Shown here one piece after another: positions 13,435-19,199 of a stretch of 19,199 nucleotides of DNA. This stretch comes from Anaerolineales bacterium (GTDB lineage: Bacteria > Chloroflexota > Anaerolineae > Epilineales > JAANWY01). The number at the start of each line of letters is the position of its first letter. Position 1 is the first letter of the stretch. The notes beneath the pieces are model-generated. The model had not been told where the DNA came from and searched no databases. It worked only from the letters and a program-made list of their open reading frames with translations. Location of the stretch: positions 1-19,199 of the forward strand of contig JAANWY010000221.1 of the NCBI GenBank assembly GCA_018263655.1. Direction: 5' to 3'. Position numbers and translations under genes: made by a program.

Positions 13435-13789
13435 TAACCGGGACCCTGTTCAGCGCAATGTGACGCTCGATCTCATCGCGATGATCGTCGTAGTAGCTCA
13501 AGGCATCGAAGATTTGTGCCAGGCGCAAGTGGGGCAGCTTGCGGGAGATTTCTTCGGGCGTGTCGCCGAATTTCCAGTGCTCGACCACCGCGCGCACCGG
13601 GGTACGAGTACTCTTGAGAATGGGCTCGCCACCCAAGATGATATCAACCCGCGTAACGTGCGGGTGGTCCGTTACCACGCCCGGCGGCACAAGTTGGGAG
13701 GACAGCAGATGCCGCAACTCGTGAATTTGACTTTCCAGGAAGTTCAGGCGACTCAAGATTGCTTGAACATCGGCTATGGATTCGGACAT
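13427..13789 (-). CDS. DUF433 antitoxin
   Basis: 120 residues from ATG 13789, with AAGGAG (13802-13797 on the plus-strand numbering) 7 nt before it. The N-terminal 35 residues form a likely coiled coil (VQAILSRLNFLESQIHELRH). The DUF433 domain follows: VDIILGGEPILKSTRTPVRA, then a helix-turn-helix-like part (TPEEISRKLPHLRLAQIFDA). This domain normally acts as a DNA-binding antitoxin that represses its own operon. It is the first gene of the pair with the DUF5615 gene. The coiled-coil lead is longer than in minimal DUF433 proteins of about 75 residues and may drive oligomerisation. Confidence 0.83.
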   Translation of the reverse strand: MSESIADVQAILSRLNFLESQIHELRHLLSSQLVPPGVVTDHPHVTRVDIILGGEPILKSTRTPVRAVVEHWKFGDTPEEISRKLPHLRLAQIFDALSYYDDHRDEIERHIALNRVPVND

Positions 13790-13853
13790 CGTTAGTCTCC
13801 TTGCCAGAGTGTTCAGCTATCAAATATCAGCGGTAAATCGGCCCCTCGGTTGA

Positions 13854-13883
13854 ATTGTACTACAATGACGAGTGAGGAGGCAA
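13854..13883 (-). promoter_or_regulatory. Promoter and palindromic operator of the DUF433/DUF5615 operon
   Basis: On the minus strand TTGCCT (13883-13878) and TACAAT (13859-13854) are 18 nt apart. The -10 box is one arm of a palindrome, ATTGTA-C-TACAAT (13854-13866), that would suit binding by the operon's own antitoxin. The leader to ATG 13789 would be about 58 nt. Confidence 0.5.
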
Positions 13884-13957
13884 CCCATACGTTGCTGATG
13901 ACATCTGGATTGCTCTGGGTGACGAACACCGGTGCCCCGCTGCACTAGCAGTCGTGA

Positions 13958-15334
13958 TCACATCTTCGTTACGGCCCGTGCCACGAAGCGCCCGCGTCCT
14001 GCCACGCCGTGAAATTCGCCGTTTTCAACGACGACCTCTCCACGGCTGATGGTAACAGCCGGCCAGCCGGCCACTTCTGTGCCTTCAAAAGGCGTCCAAT
14101 CCACGTTTTCGTGCAATGTCTCAGTGGACAGCCTCACCTTGCGCTCGGGATCAAATATCACCAGGTCGGCGTCGTAGCCGACGGCAATGGTTCCCTTGCG
14201 CTCCAGGCCAAACAGATGGGCCGGCGTCGTGCAGCACAGCTCAATCCACCGGCTGAGAGAGATCCGGCCAGCCCGCACCCCGAAAGCGTACAGCAGCGGG
14301 AATCGGGCTTCAATGGCCGGCACCCCGCCAGGAATCCGGCTGAAGTCGTCCAGGCCTCGGGCCTTCTCGGCGCGAGTAAAGGGACAGTGATCGGTTCCGA
14401 CGGTCTGCAGTTCGCCCCGCGCCAACGCAGCCCACAGGCGCAACCGATTCGCCTCACTGCGCAGCGGCGGTGAGCAAACGGGCAGAGCACCTTCCGCGCC
14501 GGGCCTTTCGTAAAGGGCCTCGGTCAGCAGCAGGTACTGCGGGCACGTCTCACCGTAGATGGGCAGACCTTCGGCGCGGGCAGCCGCCACCCGTGCAACG
14601 GCATCGGCGCAAGAAACGTGAACGATGTACAAGGGCACGCCGGCCAGCATAGACAGATTGATGGCGCGCCCGACGGCCTCTCCCTCCATCAGCGGAGGCC
14701 GGCTGAGCGGATGCCAGCGCGGGTCGGTCCGCCCTTCGGCACGGTAACGCTCAACGAGACGCCGAATCACGGCGCCATTCTCGGCGTGCACGATGGGCAA
14801 CCCCCCTACGTCGCGTACCGCTTCCAGCGCTTGCACGAACTGCCCGTCGTCGAGCCGGAAGCCTTCGTAGGCCAGGTAAAGCTTGAAGCTGGCGCACCCC
14901 GTCTGGGCCACGGCCGGCACCTGATCCAGCTTGGCGATGTCGGCCTCAGCAATGGTCATGTGCAGGCCGTAGTCGATCACCACTCGACCGTCGGCTTCAG
15001 CCCGGCGGGCCGAGAGGGCATCCATCAGCAATTGGTCGACCTCGGCCTCCACGAAGTCAATCACCGTCGTGGTGCCGCCAAACGCCGCAGCGCGCGTGCC
15101 GGTGAAGAAGTCGTCAGCGGAGACCAGGTCGGAGCCGGCCGGCATTTGCAGGTGAACGTGGACGTCTATCGCACCAGGAGTGACGAGCATGCCGGCCGCG
15201 TCGATCTCCCGTGCGCCTGATAGGTTCTCGCCAATGACTGCGATGCGCTCGCCCCGCACCCCGACGTCGGCCTGATAGGCCGTGTCAGCGGTGACAATGG
15301 TACCGTTTTTGATCACTAAGTCAAATTGCGTCAT
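13958..15334 (-). CDS. hydA: Dihydropyrimidinase / hydantoinase
   Basis: 458 residues, the usual length of the dihydropyrimidinase/allantoinase branch of cyclic amidohydrolases. Binuclear-metal ligands are all visible: His59 and His61 in DVHVHLQMP, carbamylated Lys151 in SFKLYLAY, His183 in IVHAEN, His239 in YIVHVS and Asp315 in GTDHCPF. The C-terminal return of the composite beta domain is intact (GTIAVGYDADLVIFDPE). The SFK-LYLAY lysine context favours dihydropyrimidinase over dihydroorotase. The reaction opens dihydrouracil or dihydrothymine to N-carbamoyl-beta-amino acids. The neighbouring nitrilase-superfamily gene would fit the next step. A GGGGGGA run about 8 nt before ATG 15334 can serve as ribosome binding site. 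Confidence 0.87.
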   Translation of the reverse strand: MTQFDLVIKNGTIVTADTAYQADVGVRGERIAVIGENLSGAREIDAAGMLVTPGAIDVHVHLQMPAGSDLVSADDFFTGTRAAAFGGTTTVIDFVEAEVDQLLMDALSARRAEADGRVVIDYGLHMTIAEADIAKLDQVPAVAQTGCASFKLYLAYEGFRLDDGQFVQALEAVRDVGGLPIVHAENGAVIRRLVERYRAEGRTDPRWHPLSRPPLMEGEAVGRAINLSMLAGVPLYIVHVSCADAVARVAAARAEGLPIYGETCPQYLLLTEALYERPGAEGALPVCSPPLRSEANRLRLWAALARGELQTVGTDHCPFTRAEKARGLDDFSRIPGGVPAIEARFPLLYAFGVRAGRISLSRWIELCCTTPAHLFGLERKGTIAVGYDADLVIFDPERKVRLSTETLHENVDWTPFEGTEVAGWPAVTISRGEVVVENGEFHGVAGRGRFVARAVTKM

Positions 15335-15422
15335 GATCTCTGTCCCCCCAGTCAGTCGGAGCGGTTCGCGCGGTGATGGTCCAGGTACCCTTTCGCGTAA
15401 AGATCAGTTCCCATCAAGAAGT

Positions 15423-16307
15423 CTACTTGTTCAACACCTCGAGATCCGTCAGGGGAAACGCGTACTTGGCGCGTCCCACGCGCACGTCGACGATGACGCC
15501 ATATGACTCGTCTACGCTCGAAATGCGCAGGACCTGGACACAATCACCGACCCGCAGCAGGCCATATCCTTGATGCTCAAAAACCCGCGCCTTGAAGGGG
15601 AACTTCAACTGCGCCTGCAAGTGCTCTTCCCAAGCCTGCAGCATCGCCCAGACGTCGTCGGGCTCGATGCCGGCCAACACCTTGTTGACGTTCCGGCCTT
15701 CCGGCCCCAAAAAGCTCCAGATCAGCACCCGCGCGCTCTCGGGAAACTCGCGATCGTAGCAGATCATTGCGCCGATCTCAGCCTCGCCTTGGGCCGTGTC
15801 GAGGGTGCAGACGTGGAAGTCGTCGCCGGGTGTACAGGCCGACTCGGGGTAGTCGAAGTCGCAGGTGTGGACCTTGGCGTAGGTCATGGTAATCTCGCCG
15901 TGCCGGTCGACGAGGGAGACCGAGTTGCGCGGCGCGCCGGCCCAGCGCTCCAGGTAGGTCAAGGCGATGGCCATTTCCAGTTCGCGGGCCAGCCGGCAAA
16001 AGTGGGTGACGAAGGGGTCGTCTCGGCCGATGGCCTGGGCCTGCCACTGCTCGCGTGCTTGCTCAAGCGAGGCGTCGGGCGCCGGCTCGTCGTCGTTCCA
16101 GCGCTCCGGTGCGCGCCACAGGTCACTGGGGCCGGGGTGCGGCTCGCAGTAGGACGTGTAGCCGATGTTCCACATCTCGGGAAAAAGAGCGACGTCGGCG
16201 CCCATGTCACGGGCGCGCCGGCAGAACTCCTCGCCCTTGATCAAGTTGGCGTCTTGGTCGTTGCCGTGGGCCGTCATCTGGAGTAAGGCAATTCGCAGTG
16301 GGCTCAT
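15423..16307 (-). CDS. Truncated nitrilase-superfamily amidohydrolase joined to a calcium-binding-like C-terminal domain
   Basis: I use ATG 16307 (MSPLRIALLQM), where homology-like sequence starts; an ATG at 16346 is open but adds unlikely residues. With this start the nitrilase triad is Glu44 (FPEMW), Lys145 (YAKVH) and Cys183 (AMICYDREFPESAR). About 14 residues after the Cys motif the nitrilase fold stops abruptly. The last roughly 80 residues (DVWAMLQAWEEHLQAQLKFP, then GDCVQVLRISSVDESYGVIV, ending FPLTDLEVLNK) resemble the small domain catalogued as Calcium_bind (PF11535). Intact nitrilases need their C-terminal third for folding, so activity is doubtful. Next to dihydropyrimidinase, the ancestor was plausibly beta-ureidopropionase. 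Another carbamoyl amidase is equally possible. Confidence 0.72.
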   Translation of the reverse strand: MSPLRIALLQMTAHGNDQDANLIKGEEFCRRARDMGADVALFPEMWNIGYTSYCEPHPGPSDLWRAPERWNDDEPAPDASLEQAREQWQAQAIGRDDPFVTHFCRLARELEMAIALTYLERWAGAPRNSVSLVDRHGEITMTYAKVHTCDFDYPESACTPGDDFHVCTLDTAQGEAEIGAMICYDREFPESARVLIWSFLGPEGRNVNKVLAGIEPDDVWAMLQAWEEHLQAQLKFPFKARVFEHQGYGLLRVGDCVQVLRISSVDESYGVIVDVRVGRAKYAFPLTDLEVLNK

Positions 16308-16458
16308 TGTCGGGCACTGGTTCCGTATAGTGGATTCGTGAGACAACTCCCAGAACAGCGAAGCTGGTTGGCTGGCATCCCACTGTTGGGCCGAGCAATT
16401 TTCGGGACGATGTCACCAAACCAAGCAGGTAAGCGTTCAGGGGGCAACCCATGGAGCA

Positions 16459-16655
16459 TCCCTTCGACAGGCCCTTCGACAGGCTCAGGACGCCGCTCAG
16501 GACGCCGCCTGAGTAGACCGAGGCGAAGCCGAGGTCGTATCGAAGCGACGTCCTGAGTTCATCGAAGGGGGTGCGGCTTGTTCGAAGAACCGTCGCGAAC
16601 CCGCACCCTTCGATACGGTCCCCACTTCGTTTCGACCTACCCAGGATGCTAGTCC
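16459..16655. repeat. Composite palindromic repeat (dispersed repeat, copy B)
   Basis: The left part holds tandem TTCGACAGG units (16462-16484) followed by two CTCAGGACGCCGC units. The right part pairs GTATCGAAG, CATCGAAGGGGGTGCGG and AACCCGCACCCTTCGATACG. The segment from about 16590 to 16652 (ACCCGCACCCTTCGATAC ... CCAGGATGCTAG) is nearly identical, inverted, to 3349-3398. It fills most of the gene-free interval 16308-16729, and the rest of that interval shows nothing recognisable. Confidence 0.75.
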
Positions 16656-16729
16656 TGATACCTCCTGAACGGTTACCCAAGCAGTTCTAAGTGCCAATTT
16701 CCTCACCGCCTGGGATTAGGTTTCTCTTC

Positions 16730-17005
16730 TCAGATCGTCTGCAGGGCAGCGACGAAGTAAGCTATGAAGCGCGTTGGAGCGTTGTCGCCTTCGTCGAGGG
16801 AGAGCCAGGCGATGGGCCATTCGCTAAGCAACGCAATCTTGCCGAAGCCGGCCGGTGCCGAGATCAGAGTCAGCTTTCGCGTCAGACCTTCGTTCAGCCG
16901 TTCGGTTAGCCGGTGGACCAAGTTGGGCCGTCTGCGCGGGATGAAGAGCTTCGTAGTTAGGAGCGAGTGCTGTTGCGAGATACCGTCTGACACATCCGTC
17001 ATCAA
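16730..17005 (-). pseudogene. MalT-like LuxR-family regulator, N-terminal fragment
   Basis: A 91-residue frame from ATG 17005 (MMTDVSDGISQQHSLLTTKL). It shows the start of a MalT/STAND regulator: LLTTKLFIPRRRPNLVHR, LISAPAGFGKIALLSEW and AWLSLDEGDNAPTRFIAYFV, ending at LQTI. Full proteins are around 900 residues with TPR and LuxR DNA-binding domains; none of that follows here. Walker A reads GFGKIA rather than GFGKTT, and about ten residues usually found between LLSEW and AWLSLD are shortened. It ends just beside the copy B repeat. This is a decayed remnant and no function is expected. Confidence 0.75.
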
Positions 17006-17128
17006 GGGACCTCAGTTGCAGGCTCTCAAACGCTGGCTGCTTATGCCGGCACGTACCGGCACGCACTGACACATTCGATCAACGCTAGTGGTGCTCGGCA
17101 GAAATCCTTCACCAGTTAGATCAAGACA

Positions 17129-17157
17129 GCATCCCTTCGACAAGCTCAGGATGCTAG
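17129..17157. repeat. Short dispersed repeat (TTCGACAAGCTCAGG variant)
   Basis: CATCCCTTCGACAAGC followed by TCAGGATGCTAG; its two ends (AGCATCC / GGATGCT) are complementary. It is a short relative of copies A and B. The surrounding stretch 17006-17276 shows no gene. Confidence 0.65.
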
Positions 17158-17276
17158 CCGTGATTTCGATGGATAACTGGTGACTCACTTATGCCGAGAT
17201 GTACTAGCTATTATACAGCATGAAGGCAGCGGTGGCAATATCAACTCCGGCTACATTCTGGCCTCTACCAATTGTA

Positions 17277-17429
17277 CTACTCGCAGCCGGCCCCATCCAT
17301 CTCAACGATGTAGAAAGTGTACTCTGCACAATCATCGGTCGTGGGCGGCACCGGTGCTCGGATCTCCTTCTCGACTGCCGGCAAGGTGCGCAAGTACACA
17401 ATCAACGCGCGGGCTATTTCGGCGTCGCT
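17277..17429 (-). pseudogene. C-terminal remnant of a cytochrome-c-like protein
   Basis: Directly after the transporter stop, and in the same frame, about 50 codons read SDAEIARALIVYLRTLPAVE then KEIRAPVPP, followed by an acidic tail ending at TAG 17279-17277. The block (D/E)-E-I-x-x-L-I-x-YLRxLPxVE is the final helix of many class I cytochrome c domains. No CxxCH heme motif is present on the upstream side. The frame has no start of its own. It looks like the tail of a cytochrome gene left by a deletion that joined it to the transporter gene. Confidence 0.4.
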
Positions 17430-18860
17430 TTATCGCCGGGCGGGGCTATTCCACAATACGCGCTTCCCGCGCGCTTCCGCACTCAGCACGACGCCGCGCA
17501 AGGCGGCTTGGGCGGCCATCGCTCGCTGACTGGAGCATTCCCACGCCACGTCTTCGGTTCCTTCGGCAGAGTGGCGCGGCGACCTGAGGGCGACGAGCGC
17601 CAGCCCCGCCGCGAGCAGCGTCAGCGCACCGGCGATGACGAAGACACCCTGGGGCGTGGTCACGGTGCTGGCCACCACCACCAGCAACGGACCTGCGACG
17701 CCCCCCAGTGCGGCCGCGGACTCCTTGATGCCCACTACTCGCGACCTGTGCTGTTCTGCGGTGATGTCGAGATAAAACGCGCTCAGGGCCGGCGCTGTCA
17801 ACGCCGCTCCCAGTCCAGCCACGATGGCCACCAGCAGCATCAAGGGGAACCACGTGACGACCGTCAGGCCGGCGTAGAACGTGGCAGTCAGGAGAATTCC
17901 CAGGATGATGATGGGCTTGCGACCGAACCTATCGCTCGACTGGCCCAACCCGGCCTGGCCGATCACCATAGCCAGTCCGTAGACGCCGACCACGACGCCG
18001 AACCGGACAGTCGACCAGTTGAGCTCTTCGTAGAAATAGAACACCATCTGTGGTTCGACGAAAGCGAAGGCGAAGACACCGATGAAGTCGAGGATCAGCA
18101 GCGTCCCGAAAACGTAGAGCGGTTTCGGGAGTGAGGCCCAGAATGATCGCTCTTGCGCGGGCGCCATTGCGGCCGCACGGCGTTGACGTAGCGTCTCGCG
18201 CCGGCGCAGCTCGTGGGTGCGCGTCTCCGGAACCAGGATGGCGGCGGCGATGAACGCGATGATGGCCAGCGCGGCGGAAGCAACGAAAGGAGCTGCGAAC
18301 CCCCACCCGTCGTAGAGGACGCCCCCAACAACTGGCCCGAAGATGAAGCCGGCCCCGTAACTGCCCATCACGATGCCTATCCACTGGGCGCGCTTGTCTT
18401 CCGGAACGACGTCCGCCACCACTCCCATGGCCGCCGGGAAGAGACCCGCCGTGAGGGCGCCTTCCAGAGCGCGCACCGCGATGAAGACCTCGGTGGATGG
18501 CGCGAAGAGGAACCCGACGTTGGCAGCGGCGAAGGCGGCCAGCGATACAAGAACCAGGGGGCGTCGGCCGAACCGGTCGGCGAACGACCCCATGACCGGC
18601 GCCGCCAGGAATTGCGCCAGCGCAAAGGACATCGTCATCAGTCCCAGGGCTTCTACACCGGAACCGAACTCTCCGAGCCGTCTGGCGAAGACGGGCATGA
18701 TGATGCCGAAGCCGGTCATCATGAGCGCCACGCTGGCCGCCAACAGCAGGATGATGGTACGGGTACGCTGCGGGCTCGGACCCGAGGTGATAGCCCGGGT
18801 CGCTACGACGACTTCCCCCAGATTTGGGCGTCTTCTACCCGTCGATTTATCCATCCTCAC
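17430..18860 (-). CDS. MFS transporter, DHA1 drug/H+ antiporter type
   Basis: 476 residues with about 12 hydrophobic segments. Motif A appears in both halves (GSFADRFGRRPLVL and GQSSDRFGRKPIII), and the motif C-like GSYGAGFIFGPVVGG lies in helix 5. The two halves are separated by a charged loop (PETRTHELRRRETLRQRRAA). This matches DHA1 (TetA-like) antiporters that export small hydrophobic compounds in exchange for protons. Start is GTG 18860 or, more likely, ATG 18854; the former overlaps the upstream stop by 4 bp. The last 50 residues after VALRSPRHS are not membrane-like and run toward the cytochrome remnant, so the original C-terminus was probably replaced. Substrate unknown; it is likely co-transcribed with the SnoaL-like gene. 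Confidence 0.85.
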   Translation of the reverse strand: MRMDKSTGRRRPNLGEVVVATRAITSGPSPQRTRTIILLLAASVALMMTGFGIIMPVFARRLGEFGSGVEALGLMTMSFALAQFLAAPVMGSFADRFGRRPLVLVSLAAFAAANVGFLFAPSTEVFIAVRALEGALTAGLFPAAMGVVADVVPEDKRAQWIGIVMGSYGAGFIFGPVVGGVLYDGWGFAAPFVASAALAIIAFIAAAILVPETRTHELRRRETLRQRRAAAMAPAQERSFWASLPKPLYVFGTLLILDFIGVFAFAFVEPQMVFYFYEELNWSTVRFGVVVGVYGLAMVIGQAGLGQSSDRFGRKPIIILGILLTATFYAGLTVVTWFPLMLLVAIVAGLGAALTAPALSAFYLDITAEQHRSRVVGIKESAAALGGVAGPLLVVVASTVTTPQGVFVIAGALTLLAAGLALVALRSPRHSAEGTEDVAWECSSQRAMAAQAALRGVVLSAEARGKRVLWNSPARR

Positions 18861-19199
18861 AACGTCACTCCGAGCTCAACCATCAGCGTAGCCAGGTCCA
18901 TGTATGTGGTCTCGCGCTGGACGAGGCCGTCGCTTATGTCGAAGAACGACACACCGCGAAACCGGATGGTCCTGCCAGTCGGCGCCATGCGCTCCTCAAA
19001 GACGGGTGGCTCCAGCGGCTCGGTGTGGGCGCCGGTGAAAACCCATTGCGTCGCGACGACCTCCTCGGCCGCGATGGTGCGGGTCACTTCGAAGTCCATC
19101 TCGGGGAAGCCGGCGAACCAGGCCGGCCAGAACTGATTTGTTTCTTCGACCGAGAGCGGACGGTCTTCAAAAGCGTCGCCGTGAACCCAGTCCAGCACA
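18857..19199 (-). CDS. SnoaL-like polyketide cyclase / ester-cyclase family protein, partial
   Basis: At least 113 residues, continuing past the window edge; the GTG at 19198 is only the first in-window start. The cone-shaped alpha+beta (NTF2-like) fold pattern is visible: FWPAWFAGFPEMDFEVTRTI, EEVVATQWVFTGAHTEPLEP, TGRTIRFRGVSFFDISDGLV and QRETTYMDLATLMVELGV. These match SnoaL_2/ester-cyclase proteins, which are mostly small enzymes or binding proteins of unknown substrate. It overlaps the transporter start and is probably first in that operon. Confidence 0.78.
   Translation of the reverse strand, partial: VLDWVHGDAFEDRPLSVEETNQFWPAWFAGFPEMDFEVTRTIAAEEVVATQWVFTGAHTEPLEPPVFEERMAPTGRTIRFRGVSFFDISDGLVQRETTYMDLATLMVELGVTL

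Noticed and set aside
15352..15422. Short minus-strand peptide ending FLMGTDLYAKGYLDHHRANR after the nitrilase stop
   Set aside because: It might be a remnant of the lost nitrilase end, but I see no family motif and it has no start.
17220..18134. Plus-strand open frames of 304 and 307 codons over the transporter
   Set aside because: Composition is charged and repetitive (EDDE, HHQQ), mirroring codon bias of the antisense membrane protein.

Overview
This is a GC-rich window that reads as an accessory, heavily rearranged stretch of a Chloroflexota genome (Anaerolineae- or Caldilineae-like). I base this on protein style, not a search: the repeated beta-sandwich tail of GT39-type membrane proteins, a lipoprotein with a VYFPV...TPTPTP linker, a MalT-like ATPase fragment, DUF433/DUF5615 and PIN toxin modules, an ISKra4 element, and short palindromic repeats scattered within and between genes. 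No rRNA, tRNA or CRISPR was seen.

Layout, left to right. (a) 1-2230, plus strand: the C-terminal end of a GT39-like protein, then a lipoprotein carrying a clan-A glycoside-hydrolase-like TIM barrel. (b) 2273-4465, minus strand: two small two-gene modules, each followed on its coding strand by an attC-like recombination site. This looks like a remnant integron cassette array with no visible integrase. One module has a JAMM/JAB-type metalloprotease plus a small partner. The other has a PIN nuclease plus a small helical protein. (c) 4564-7394: a large DDE transposase gene preceded by a membrane-protein ORF with a near-consensus promoter and Shine-Dalgarno. The two are separated by an amber codon and a frame change. 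Palindromic repeats are inserted in frame in both. (d) 7848-9535: a complete ISKra4-type IS with matching ends and a two-frame transposase. It cuts off the start of a PD-(D/E)XK nuclease gene. (e) 9705-12955, minus strand: a likely operon of zinc alcohol dehydrogenase, FGGY sugar kinase and a MoaD/ThiS-like protein whose stop codon has been lost. (f) 13060-13883: a DUF433/DUF5615 toxin-antitoxin pair behind a palindromic promoter. (g) 13958-16307: dihydropyrimidinase next to a nitrilase-superfamily protein, suggesting reductive pyrimidine breakdown, but the nitrilase is truncated and joined to a different C-terminal domain. (h) 16459-17429: palindromic repeats and remnants of a MalT-like regulator and a cytochrome-c-like protein. 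(i) 17430-19199, minus strand: an MFS drug/H+ antiporter-type transporter and a SnoaL-like protein running off the window.

Metabolically, the window offers polyol or sugar oxidation and phosphorylation, pyrimidine-ring opening, extracellular glycan attack and efflux. The most unusual aspect is its genome dynamics: attC-like cassette sites, several families of short palindromes that have entered reading frames without breaking them, and many gene fusions and truncations at their edges.
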